Below, piece by piece: positions 1-9,962 of a DNA stretch of 64,000 nucleotides. Under the pieces are notes generated by a model. That model was not told the origin of the DNA. It worked only from the letters and a program-made list of their open reading frames with translations, and ran no database searches. A program made the position numbers and the translations under genes. Positions within the stretch are counted from its first letter, which is position 1. Every line of letters starts with the position of its first letter. The stretch comes from Blastocystis hominis (Eukaryota; Sar; Bigyra; Opalinata; Blastocystidae): contig NW_013171823.1 in assembly GCF_000151665.1 (NCBI RefSeq), positions 248,001 to 312,000 of the forward strand. The letters run 5' to 3'.

Positions 1-1
1 C

Positions 2-391
2 GCGCTGGGAAGGCCGCCGCGGCGTTTTCTAGATCGCATTCCGTATGAGCATGTTCGGGAGCAGTTGGAGAAGTACAAGGAGAAGAAAATCGACTGGAAC
101 CAGTACTTCCGATTTATCCCGAGTGAGCTTTCCGATCTACTGAATCATATGCTGGTAGGGGAGAGGAATGGAGTAGACATGTAGGAATATAACGATGAAG
201 AAAGGATCGATGTGAAGAAGGCTCTGGAACATCCTTTCTTCGAGTCTGTTCGCGATGTCGGCTTAGAGGTTGAGTGTGAGAGTCCTGTGGATCTTTCGAA
301 GCTGAATACGATCGCGACGATGAATATGGACGAGATGAATCATTTCCTAGAAGAGGAATTATCTTTTTGGGAAGGCAAACAATCTCTTTAG
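2..391 (+). CDS. Protein kinase C-terminal end (CMGC/MAPK-like), partial
   Basis: Only the 3' end lies in the window. A 30-nt intron (155-184, GT...TAG) joins two exons in frame. The spliced protein reads through 'LLNHMLEYNDEERIDVKKAL' and continues with EHPFF. This is the last helices of a kinase domain, where MAP kinases read roughly 'L(L)..ML.(F/Y)....RI....AL.HP(F/Y)'. About 40 further acidic residues follow, ending in TAG at 389-391. The glycine loop, HRD and DFG motifs lie upstream of the window, so activity cannot be judged. A TTTGTTTG run near 440 could be its 3'-end signal. MAPK is the best match by eye; another CMGC kinase is possible. Confidence 0.75.
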
Positions 392-813
392 GGTGCTTAT
401 AAGCAGGAATGCGTTTTTATAAGTGAGCTCTTCTTTAGAATTTGTTTGAGAAAGAGAAAATAACGTGCTGCAGAGTTATAGGCGTGATGTGCAGTGATCA
501 CATATTCACCAACAGTATTCTTTGGGCAAAAGCTGCAAGCACACCAGTGAAAGGCAAAACAATACAATCATAAAATGAAAATAGTCTCTTTCGTGTTCCA
601 TTTGTAGTTCTTACCAATATAAACGCATAAAAACGTATCTGGCAAATATTCATCGAAGAGTAAAAACTATTCTAGCAGGCACCGCTCGAAAAACAAAAAT
701 ATCATACAGAAATCAATCGAAAAATGGAAAAGCAAAAGAAAAGGCATGGTTTCAGCGTATTCATTTATTATTCTCTTGAATTCTTCTGTTTTTGGGGGTT
801 GAATTGTGTAACA
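392..813. other. Intergenic, nothing recognised
   Basis: AT-rich spacer between the kinase 3' end and the first in-frame ATG of the PDI gene. I see no convincing coding exon, RNA or repeat. Confidence 0.6.
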
Positions 814-840
814 ATGGAAGGAAACGTGTGTGGTTCATCA

Positions 841-2371
841 ATGGTGAATAGGATGAAGAAACTATTGTGTTTGGTGTTTTTCCTTGTTTTTGTGAATGTA
901 AGCTGTGTCATGGACTGTTTACGTTAGAGTAAGCCTGTTTTTGAAATGGAGAAAGAAGACGTCACATATTATACATCTCACAATAAGACTCTTATTCTGA
1001 AGATGTATATGAACGTAGTTATTGAGTGCGTGCGGCTCAGTATTAGTGGTGCCCTTATTGTAAACGTTTTGCTCCAGTGTTTCAGCAATTGGCTAATTCC
1101 TTTGATGATAAGTACACATCATTATGGAATTTGATTTAGACCTGAAGTTGTTCTGGGTCAAGTGGATTGCCAGCTCAATAAAAGACTGTGCAGTGATTAT
1201 GTCGTGTATGAATATCCCTCAGTTCGACTAGTCAAGCCAGGCGGAGAAATGCTTGCCTATATGGATAAGCTGAATGCTACCCAAATTATGAGTTTCGTGT
1301 ATGGAATGACAGGTTTGTTTTTCATCTGCTATCTTCCTCTCAGGAATCGGTTCTCCTGTAGCTCCTCCTGTCGACCTTCTCACATACCTGTCTCCCGCGG
1401 AGATTCCGGATAAGATAAAGGACAATGGCCATATCAGTGTTATCTATGTGTGGCGTAACGGCGACGACAACACGCAAGGAGCCGAGATCGCGCGTCACTT
1501 AGCGTGGAACTTCCTGGTAGATCCTTTGGTGCAATTCTACCAAACTCCGATGTCGAGCGATCTCCCCAGCTCCGTTCTGAAGGTGATGTCCACTAACTTC
1601 CCTCAATATCTGGTACCATTGCCTGGGCTTTCTTCTCATTTGTAGGTGATTTTCCATGGGAAGGTCAGACGGTACGACGTGGATCCGAGCGACAGCAAGG
1701 AGGATCAGGAAGAAATGCTGCTGGATGTGCTGAATATGTATGCGGGCACCTTCCTGACCATCGACGGAAGCCAGTACTACCCGTCAGGAAGAGACCAGAA
1801 GATGGAGAGCGCGTTGAAGCGAATCAAGACATGGGACAGCAATGGACTGGCGATGATTCGAAGAGCGGTGGAGGAATTGCTGCGGACGAAGACTGAGTTG
1901 AAGGAGAGGTACAACAAGGCGCTGGATCTGCTGGAGAAGGACGGAATGAAAGCGATCTGGAAGAAATGGCACCAGAACCGAAGATTGGTGGAGCAGTTGG
2001 AGGACGATGATCCGAAGCTCGAGGAAGCGGAGATGGAGTGCATGGTACTGAGGTCGCTGACCAAGTATTTGAAGAAGAAGAGTTTGGCAGGACCGGGGAA
2101 GGCAGCAGCGGGTGAAGCGAAGAAAGAGGAGGTGGAGAAGCCAAAGGAAGAGGCTCCAGAGGCTCCAGAGGCTCCAGAGGCTCCAGAGGCTCCAGAGGCT
2201 CCAGAGGCTCCAGAGGCTCCAGAGGCTCCAGAAGCGATGAAAACGGACATTCCTAAAGAGGAAGTGGTGGTCCAGGAGCAAGAGAGAGCTGAAACACCGA
2301 AGGAGGAAGTGGAGAAGCCAAAGGAAGATAGAAAAGCAGAGGAAAAGCAAGAAGAAGAAGAAGAGCTTTGA
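841..2371 (+). CDS. Protein disulfide isomerase-like protein with acidic repeat tail
   Basis: A secretory thioredoxin-fold protein. Five introns (898-927, 1015-1046, 1112-1139, 1313-1343, 1613-1645) restore one frame. The N-terminus is a signal peptide (MKKLLCLVFFLVFVNS). Next is a thioredoxin domain with the redox motif WCPYC in 'WCPYCKRFAPVF', followed by 'GQVDCQLNKRLCSDY' and 'YEYPSVRLVKPG', typical PDI strands. A second thioredoxin-like stretch lacks CxxC, and a helical region with lysine and glutamate runs follows. The tail has about ten Glu-Ala-Pro units from a 9-bp repeat near 2150-2237 and ends in EEEEEL, not a classical KDEL. ATG 814 or 853 could also be the start. Likely role: oxidative folding in the ER. 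The TGA at 2369 has its T exactly five bases before TGTTTGTT. Confidence 0.85.
2150..2237 (+). repeat. 9-bp tandem repeat encoding Glu-Ala-Pro
   Basis: About ten near-perfect copies of GAGGCTCCA inside the PDI tail. The opposite strand reads as long Ser-Gly-Ala or Trp-Ser-Leu ORFs, which are artefacts of this repeat. Confidence 0.9.
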
Positions 2372-2373
2372 AT

Positions 2374-2381
2374 TGTTTGTT
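2374..2381 (+). terminator. TGTTTGTT 3'-end element of the PDI gene
   Basis: TGTTTGTT starts five bases after the T of the genomic TGA (T-GAAT-TGTTTGTT). Cleavage after that T would give TAA from the poly(A) tail in the same codon where a TGA already stands. Confidence 0.75.
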
Positions 2382-2490
2382 CCACAATCTTCCTTCTCTT
2401 TGCATAGATCGCGAGGTGGGAACACAAAAGTCTTTTAGCAAAGCCAATCCAAAGCCTCCTTACTGATCTATTTTTATTCCTACTTGCTTT

Positions 2491-3460
2491 ATGAGTGTCA
2501 GAAAAGCTCCGTCAGCAAAGTATACAGCTTTGACCGCCACTTGTGCATCGACCGTTACTCAGATGGTAGTTGTTCCATGCGAGACAATCAAAATTCAACT
2601 ACAGGTATGAATTCCTGTTTTGATGGGAATGTAGTTATTTCAGAAGATGAACGGAAAAGGCCAAAGTGCACTTATGAGTAGTTTGCGTTTCATTTATCGG
2701 AATGAAGTATGGAATTAGGAGGACACTTTGACCCAATAGGGATTCTTAGGTTTTTGGAGAGGCTATTTCGTTTCATTATCGTGTAGTTTACCATCATGTG
2801 CTATCTATTACTCTGTTTTCGAAACTCTGCGAAAGTCTCTTTATCGTGAAAGCGAAAAGCATCCTGGGTATGTGCTCCTTGTCCTCTTAACGCAAAGCTT
2901 GCTGCCCTTTATCCCCGCACTTGCTAGTAGCATAGGTCAAACCGTAACTTGTTTGACAACCTCTCCCATTGACCGTTTCCGAACTCAGTTTTGGGCAGAC
3001 CGACACCAAAAAGTGTCTCGCCTGCTAAAATTAACAATCAATCAAGCCAAATCCGAGGGCTTACCGAGCCTGTACCACGGCTTGAAGCCCCTGCTCGTCC
3101 GAGACATTCTCTTTTCTTCGATTTACTGGACATCCTACGAGCGACTTCGCTCCTCCACGCACTCTCTCGGCGCGCCGCCTATCTTCCAGAACTTCATCGC
3201 TGGGTCTGTGGGTGGGATGCTGACCAGCGCCGCCATCACGCCGATCGATCTTGTGAAGACGAGGCAGCAAGTGCTGAACACGAAGGAGAGTATCTGGCAA
3301 ACGCTGCGGTTCATTCAACGGACGGAGGGCGTGCGAGGACTGTTCCGAGGCCTGACGCCGCGTGTGATCCAAACGATGCCTGTAATGTCGATAATGATGA
3401 TTATTTATGATGGACTGAACCGGTTCATTTTGAGCTTGGAGAATGATGATTCCAGTGAGT
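2491..3460 (+). CDS. Mitochondrial carrier, SLC25A39/40 (MTM1)-like
   Basis: A six-helix carrier for the inner membrane of the mitochondrion-related organelle. Introns at 2605-2634, 2707-2739 and 2868-2897 restore the frame. Three carrier signatures are visible: VPCETIKIQLQ, SPIDRFRTQFW and TPIDLVKTRQQ. Each repeat also has the second-half pattern (GFWRGY, SLYHGLKP, GLFRGLTPR). 'LVRDILFSSIYWTSYE' resembles the SLC25A39/40/MTM1 subfamily, which in other eukaryotes is tied to mitochondrial glutathione import; transfer of that function is inference. No genomic stop lies near the expected end: the frame runs on to 3537. The T at 3460 is first in its codon and five bases before TGTTTGTT, so polyadenylation would create TAA there. 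Convergent with the E2 gene. Confidence 0.88.
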
Positions 3461-3485
3461 CGAGTGTTTGTTTGAAAACAGAAGA
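3460..3485. terminator. Shared 3'-end element of two convergent genes
   Basis: On the plus strand TGTTTGTT (3465-3472) follows an in-frame T at 3460. On the minus strand the same segment reads TGTTTTCA (3480-3473), with an in-frame T at 3485 five bases before it. One short element could therefore end both the carrier and the E2 gene and supply both stops. The same composite recurs at 40237-40261. Confidence 0.6.
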
Positions 3486-4119
3486 GAGACGGGGACGAAC
3501 TATCTTGCGGATCTCACCGCACTTGGGGCATTTATAGGTTGTGGACTGCGCGTGAGCACGATGGGAAAACGATACCTTGAGTGCGAGCGAACGAACTTCC
3601 TCATCTGGCGTTTCGATCGATCCGATGGCTCCGGGAGTGGGGACAGGGAACATACTCGAGATTGCAGTGATAATTGTTTCGACTAGGAGTGAGACTGACA
3701 GAGGATTGCGAGTACTCGTCCATGAAGGAGACCACTCCTCTTTGTGGAAGGATGTAATCGTGAGACAGATCTTTTTATTCACCTCAAAACGACCGTTTTC
3801 CTACAAATCACAGAAAACAGCGAGTTGCACTGTAAAAAAGTAAATATCGGGAGGAGACATCGGAAAGTCAGAAGGGAGCACGATCTTTCCATGGTATACA
3901 CCCTTTTCGTAAGGAGTCTCTGTAGGACCTCTTAAAGTGAAATGCCATTCAAAGGAGTTGTTCTATTTCATGAACAGCAAAATCGTAGCAAAAACTGGAA
4001 GAGGAGCAGCATGAAAGTCCGGATTGGTGTTCTTCCGCATCAACTGGATCTCCTACACGTTCACTACACTCTCTGAGGGGTACTTTGTTAATTCGTCCGA
4101 TTGTGATTTTCCGAGACAT
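3485..4119 (-). CDS. Ubiquitin-conjugating enzyme E2, UBE2J/Ubc6 family
   Basis: An E2 of the ER-associated degradation type. Introns (plus coordinates 4053-4083, 3963-3995, 3801-3830, 3683-3715, 3546-3575) give one frame. The fold is clear: an N-terminal helix, then 'FEWHFTLRGPTETPYEKGVY', 'FPMSPPDIYF', 'ENGRFEVNKKICLTITSFH' with the active-site Cys, and 'GAIGSIETPDEEVRSLAL', as in Ubc6/UBE2J. After the core comes a CPKCGE segment. The membrane anchor usual for this family is not seen, so the protein may be soluble or anchored by a partner. The end is uncertain: a genomic TAA lies at 3405, but an in-frame T at 3485 precedes TGTTTTCA with the same spacing as other polyadenylation-made stops. 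Confidence 0.85.
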
Positions 4120-4208
4120 TTTTTTGCAAATTATAGAGGAGACATAGTTACCAAACAATACTGGGTTGTATTGAGAATCACATACATTTCTTTGGGTTTT
4201 CTGGAACA

Positions 4209-5140
4209 ATGGAAAAGGAGCAAATATTAGGAGATATGAAGCCTACTGAAGCTTGGACAGAGGATTCATGGGATCCCTAGTAGAATTGGGCGGCTTGCCT
4301 GACTTGTGTAGTAAATATACTGCGGAAAAGAGAAAGGAGATCTTGAGTACCATGAGTAAGAAAGCTCGGGAAGAGCAAAAGAAGTTGGAAGTAGCTTTTT
4401 GTCTTTGGAGACTGAGGGATAGGAAGCGAGAAAGAAGGAGGAGGAGGAGCGAAAGCAGCAGGAACTAAAGGAGGAAGTACAAGTCTTGCCTTGTTTTACT
4501 ATTGTAGCTTGAAAGAAAGCAGAAAGAGGAAAAGGAAAAGCAAAGCAAGAAAGAGAATGAGAAGAAGAAGAAAGATAAGAAGAAAAACGACACGCTGATC
4601 CCCACCTACACAAAAGCAGAGCTGAAGCGTGCGGAAGCGATAAGACGAGAGAAGCAGCGTGAGAGAGATATCAAAAGAAACGGTATATCCTGTGTGTTTT
4701 TGGAAGTTGATTTCTAGAAGAGGCAAAAGAGAAGGAGCGCGAGATGGAGGAGGCGATGCTGGCAGAGTCTGCTGCGGAATCCGCTTCCTCAGCCTCTACT
4801 GCCGAGGAGGAGTACAAAGTGGACCAGTCGGCTCATTGGTGTCCGTTGTTCGTCGGCTTCTTGGTGGTTGTCCTGCTGTTCGTGCTGGTGGTTCGCTTGT
4901 TTCCGACCTACCGCCTGGTGCTGGATGTCCCGTATGGCTCGCTGAAAGCGTTCTATGAGCTGGTGGACCGAATGAAGGGCGTGTATGGGTCTCGCCTGGT
5001 GCTCAGCGAGATGGACGACCGCGTTCCCGAGAAGGTGAAGCAGCTCTATTTCCAGATTAGTTTCTCGAAGTTCAGCGAACTCTGCGATTTCTATCTTTCG
5101 CCGTGGTTCAAGCATCTGGTCCACTACTACTGGATGGATT
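4209..5140 (+). CDS. Charged coiled-coil protein with one membrane helix, unknown function
   Basis: I do not recognise the family. Introns at 4280-4311, 4391-4422, 4477-4507 and 4683-4717 join a long Lys/Glu-rich N-terminal half, likely coiled coil, to an acidic linker, one hydrophobic segment (FVGFLVVVLLFVLVVRLF) and a folded-looking region of about 80 residues ending HYYWMD. The layout suggests a single-pass membrane protein with a large charged domain on one side. The reading frame is open to 5385, but that stretch is antisense to the cathepsin gene. The likely end is the T at 5140, first in its codon and five bases before TGTTTGTT (5145-5152), giving TAA on polyadenylation. Exon 1 is the least certain part. 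Confidence 0.65.
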
Positions 5141-5144
5141 GTTG

Positions 5145-5152
5145 TGTTTGTT
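5145..5152 (+). terminator. TGTTTGTT 3'-end element
   Basis: Follows in-frame T 5140 by four bases. The next genomic stop in frame is at 5383-5385, inside the oppositely oriented protease gene. Confidence 0.75.
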
Positions 5153-5173
5153 GCAAACAGAGAAAGACAGATT

Positions 5174-6955
5174 TCAGAAGTCGATCACTGGCACTCCCCA
5201 AGTGCACATCTGCTCGATGTTCAGCAGGTTCTGACCCATCGCAATCCGGAACCAGCCATTCTCGCCCCAATACGTGCCCCAGCTGTTGCGAACGATCCAG
5301 TAGGGCGTTCTCGTCTCCTCGTCCACTCCCCAACCAGTCACTTCCACGGCGTGCTTACCCAGCCACTTGCCTTCTCGGCTTGTGAACACTCCGCCCGTGT
5401 AGTCCAGGAAGGTCTGCGTCACGTCCATCACACAGCTGATGGGACCTCGCGCGTAGATCTCGGCCTGCATGTGCGCAGCGTCCTTCACGTAGCCGTACTC
5501 GCTCACCTTCACGCGGCGATACTCCTCGACAGCGAAGCAAGGCTCGTCCGGCCAGCAGTTTTTGCATCGATTGATGGGCTCGCAGTACTTATCGATCGCC
5601 TCGTACACCGCGCAGGTCTGATCGGGGATTCCCTCGCGGTAGGCGTAGGAATACACCACATCAGGAAGGCCGCCATGGCAAGAACCGCCTCCCGAGCAGT
5701 TGATGACTTCCTGCTCGGAGAGGTTGATCGTCGGCCACTTGCCCTTGCGCATCAGGTTGATTCGGTCCGACAGCGCGGAGGTGGGAGCCTGCGCCCAGCA
5801 CGATCCGCAGTAATGAGGAATGTGCTGGTTCTTGTCCCACGTCGCGTAGTTATAGCCGTCAATGTTGCGGATATCGTAGCTCGTCGGAAGATCCTCCGTC
5901 TTGATGTAGGTGTGCGGAAGCGGCGATTTGATCACTTCCTCCATTTCCTTTCGGCTCTCTATCAATGAGTCCCCACACATAGACACCGACCCAGCACGCA
6001 GCCTTGAGGGAAGTAGTTGATTCTGTGCTTGACTCCCAGCGAGACAGGGTTCGTGATCTTCTCCTCAGGGATCCGAGGAATACCGTAGGTGCATCCCTCT
6101 TCGATTCCCAGATTGTTTTTGCCGCGCACAATCCGGAAGAAGCCCTCCTCGCCCCAGTAGGTTCCCCAGCTGTTGCGAACGATCCAGTAAGGAATTCCGT
6201 TCTCCTCGCCCCATCCCACGACGCTGATATCGTGGCCATCGCCGGCAATTCCGGTCTTGTCTTCATAGATTCCTCCCTTGTACTCCAGGAGATCGTCGGG
6301 AACGTCGATCGAGCAGGTGACAGGTCCATGCGCGTAGATTTCCTTCATGATGTTCTCCACGCCCTCCACATGGCCGTACTCCTCCACGTAGTACTTCGTG
6401 TAGTTATGCACCGCCCAGCAACTCTCCGCATCGCAATTCTGGCAGATGTGAATGTCGTCACACACTTCGTTGTCACGAGCCTCGTAGCGCTGGCAACCCT
6501 CTTCGGGGATTCCCACCTCGTTCGCATACTGGTAAATGTGAATGGGCAAACCTCCATGGCAACCATTATCGATCTCTGAGCAATACAGAATTACTTGGAT
6601 CGAGAGGTCGTGCTCAGGCCAGACATTCTTTGTCATGTATTTCAAACGATCAGTAATAGAAGAGGTGGCAGCGTGCGCCCAACAAGATCCGCAGTACTGA
6701 GGAATGTGCTGATTACGGGCAAGAGAGACATAGCTCTTTCCATCGATGTTTCGCCTATTTCTCAGCCAAGCGAGAAATAATATACAAATCGAAGTTTTTG
6801 GGAAGTTCCTCCGTCTTGATTACATCCCAGGCATGCGGATTCTTTACGAGTTCCTCTCGAATCACATCGGGCTTCCAAGCCAAAGCAATCGTCAGGACCA
6901 ACACTAGTCATTATCAATATCAATTGTAGGTACACAAAATGCAATTACGGATCAT
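5174..6955 (-). CDS. Tandem two-domain cathepsin Z (X)-like cysteine protease
   Basis: A secreted or lysosomal papain-family protease with two complete cathepsin Z-like domains in one frame, about 560 residues. Exon 1 and exon 2 make a signal peptide (MIRNCILLLVLTIALA). Domain 1 has NQHIPQYCGSCWAHA (catalytic Cys), DGHDISVVGWG (His) and YWIVRNSWGTYWG (Asn). Domain 2 has NQHIPHYCGSCWAQA, GKHAVEVTGWG and YWIVRNSWGTYWG. Introns lie at plus 6904-6933, 6755-6785 and 5959-5990. The last one joins the two domains in phase: no start signal peptide and no 3'-end motif is seen between them, and the second domain keeps a short propeptide-like linker (ESRKEMEEVIKSPLPH). Ends in TGA at 5174. Two adjacent genes remain possible. 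Confidence 0.85.
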
Positions 6956-7387
6956 TTACAATAGATATCTGCAGAAAAACAAAGGTGGAAACTGTTTTCG
7001 AAAACTCAATTTAGATCGATAAGCTGGAAATAAGCTGGATGCGAGGTTACTATACACACATTGAAGAGTGCAGAATGGAGGGAGAAAGCTTGTGGATAGC
7101 CATTAGAAGACAAGCAAGTCGTGAAATCGTCATACATATTGTACAATGGAGATGCCAACGGATTTCATGATCAATTAGATCAAGCAAATGAGAATAGAAG
7201 ACCTCCTCAGTCACAACACAGCGCCATTCAAGTGTACATTTGCTAGTCTCCCAATGAAACGAGTACAAAAATGAGCTACGATTTGTCACAGGAATCGCCT
7301 ATGACTACAATTATAATAGACTCCAGCAATTCGTTCCTTCAATCTCTCAAGTGGAACAAACACAACTGCAAAAGGAAACAAATTAAA
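6956..7387. other. Intergenic, nothing recognised
   Basis: Spacer between two minus-strand genes. AACAAACA at 7355-7362 (TGTTTGTT on the minus strand) fits the 3' end of the SNF2 gene. No coding exon is convincing. Confidence 0.6.
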
Positions 7388-9857
7388 TTACACGCTATGA
7401 ATACGTTTACATCTTCGAGTAGCTTTCTGCTTTGGTAGCTGTCGCTTCCCCACATGGATCCCATCTTTATTGACCGATCCAAAAATCTCGCTCTCAGACG
7501 AGCATGAAACAACAACGTATCCATCTCCCTTGGGCGGAATATCGGCAAAACTCTCTGCTAACGCTCGGATCCCCTCTTTCTGCCTGTCACAGAGCAACGA
7601 TTCAATCCTACAGAAATGGGTTTCGCTCCGTCCTCTCCCGCGAGGGCGTTCGATTTGGAGAGTTCCAAATATTCCTCAAAAGAGAGCATTTTCAGCTTCG
7701 TTGCCTATCCATAAGACAAATGGGCGAAGACTACTGCACGATCATGGTGAGTGACAATACGTTCCAGCTTCCGTTTTTCTTCGGCAATCTTGAGGAGCTG
7801 CACATCCATCGTTCCCAGTGTCACAAAGCGATACACCACAACGTCCCGCTTCTGGCCAAGTCGATGGGCACGATCCATCGCCTGGATATCCTGCTGTGGA
7901 TTCCAGTCAGAGTCGTACAGAATGACCGTATCGGCTGCACTCAGATTGATTCCCAACCCTCCAGAGCGAGTCGTTAAAAGGAAGATCGGAATGTCCTCTC
8001 TAGACTGGAAGTCTTTGATCTCTTGGTCTCGATCGCTTTGCAGTGTAGAGCCATGAATGGAGCAGTTTTCATACCCACGGAATGTGCAATAATCTTCGAG
8101 TAGATGCAAAGTCTACAAAGAGAAAAGAAGGGAAGAAGCGGAACCTCTACAAACTGAACGAAGACTAAAACTCGATGGCCTTTAGGAATGAGAACTTTGA
8201 GTAGATTGTCTAAAAGAGTTAATTTCGAGGATTTCTGAATAATCGATTCGTCTGTAATATAAGAACCAGAGGACGATTTTTCCTCGTAGACATTATAGGG
8301 ATGACTGACGAGTTGCCGAAGGATTTGCATTCGGAAGTTTCGAGAGGTCGACTGCATTTGCAAATTGCGACTTTGGAGAAGCTTCTCGTAGCGACCATCA
8401 GACGAGCAGATAATGTCATACCTAGATCACACCAGCGTTCGAACCTATACAGTTCCTTCTCGTAGGACGTCATTTCCGTGTAAACAAGAACTTCCACCTT
8501 TCGAGGAAGATAAATGTCGATATCGGACTTGACTCTTCGAAGGAAAAAAGGAGAAACCACCTTTCGAAGAGTGTTTACAATATCGGCTTTCAGTGATTCA
8601 GAGCTGCTGTTGTTGAAATCAAACCTACGGTCAGAGCAAGCCAGGACACCCAACCATTTTAAGAAATCCGCTGCGCTTGAAAACACATCGGGAAGTAAGA
8701 AATGCATAAGAGACCAGAGCTCTTTTAAATTGTTCTACATCACACAGAGTACCAAAAACTCCAACCTGAAGAGGCGTTCCAGTGAGAATGAGACGAGAGG
8801 TGTTCGGGCTATGAGCGAACGTAAACAGACATTGCATTAGCTGGCACTCGTTGTTCTTCAGTCGATGCCCTTCATCCACGATCAAATAGAACCATTCCAC
8901 TCGCTGAAAGGCAGACGCATCGAATCGGACCATTTCGTAGGAGGTTACGAACACCGCGTTATCCATCTACCCATAAATAAAAACGATCAGAGAAGAAGAG
9001 ATACGCCTCTCTTTGTTTCCTCTGCTTGCAACTGCGTTCGGAGCTGCTTGCGTTCCTCCTTTGTTCCGTGGTATTTGATAACCTCAACGGACGGCAGCCA
9101 CTTCGCAAACTCGCTCACCCAGTTCCCGAGAGTACTTAAGGGAGCGATGATCAATACCGGACCCCACACGCCTGCTTCTCGTAGACAGGCGAGGAGACCG
9201 ATCACCTGGATCGTCTTTCCCAGACCCATTTCATCTGCCAACATGCCATGAGACCCATTTTCGAAGAGACGCATCATCCAACTGACGCCTTGAAGCTGGT
9301 AGGGAAGCAGCTTTCCCTTGAGCGACTTGGGCTGCTTGATAATCGAAGGATCAGTTGAATTGAATTGCCGCTGCATTTCTTCCACAAACGTGACAGCCCT
9401 ATTGACGAGGGTCTTCATGTTTTTCTGGTTTGTTTGCCTAACAGATCACAGGTTCTCAGAACGCCTACACCGACGACTTATCCTTTTCCGCCCATTTCTA
9501 AATAGTAGACACAAATACAACACATACCCGAAATTCCTCATCAATTTGATCGGAATCTCCCACAGACTCCGGTGCAACGCAATCAATGTCGCTATCAATG
9601 CAACCGACACAGTCTGTCTCTTCTCTTTGGATCTGTTTTTCCGCTGAATGGTCTCTAGACCCGATTAGCACATTCCACCGTAAAAACACCCAAACCTACT
9701 CTGCAACGTCCTTAACACTCCCGGTATCCGAAGAGAAATCGTCTACGACCGACTTTGGACTGGGATGTTGAGTCAACTTTGAATTTCCGATTGAATCGGT
9801 TGGTAACGCAATGCACTTTTTGGGCTTGAAGAACTGTGCAATAGAGACCTGACTCAT
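7388..9857 (-). CDS. SNF2-family chromatin remodeler, LSH/DDM1-like, with N-terminal PIP box
   Basis: A nuclear ATPase that moves nucleosomes; LSH/DDM1 relatives act in DNA methylation and heterochromatin. The start at 9857 opens MSQVSIAQFFKPKK, a perfect PCNA-interacting motif (QxxIxxFF). Helicase lobe 1 shows KLLPYQLQGVSWMM, ADEMGLGKTIQ (motif I), IIAPLSTLGNWVSEF, IVDEGHRLKN (motif II, DEGH as in DDM1) and LILTGTPLQ. Lobe 2 shows FFLRRVKSDI, SIHGSTLQSD, LLTTRSGGLGINLSAAD, LYDSDWNPQQDIQAMDRAHRLGQ. At least eight short introns are needed; those in the last third are clear (a 30-nt and a 32-nt intron near 7600-7740). A TAA at 7388 ends the most coherent reading, about 27 nt before TGTTTGTT on the minus strand. 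Subfamily call rests on motif wording only. Confidence 0.85.
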
Positions 9858-9962
9858 AACCAAAATCTATAGCGGCAAAATTAGGCGGCAATTTGAAAAC
9901 AAACAAAAAGTGTCATAATCCTATGGTACACAAATCAGATCCACTAAAGGACACGTAGGAAG

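Noticed and set aside
1777-2427. Minus-strand ORFs with Ser-Gly-Ala or Trp-Ser-Leu repeats
   Set aside because: Products of reading the 9-bp Glu-Ala-Pro repeat backwards.
5144-5968. 274-codon plus-strand ORF
   Set aside because: Antisense to the second cathepsin Z domain; no family content. The real plus-strand gene ends at 5140.
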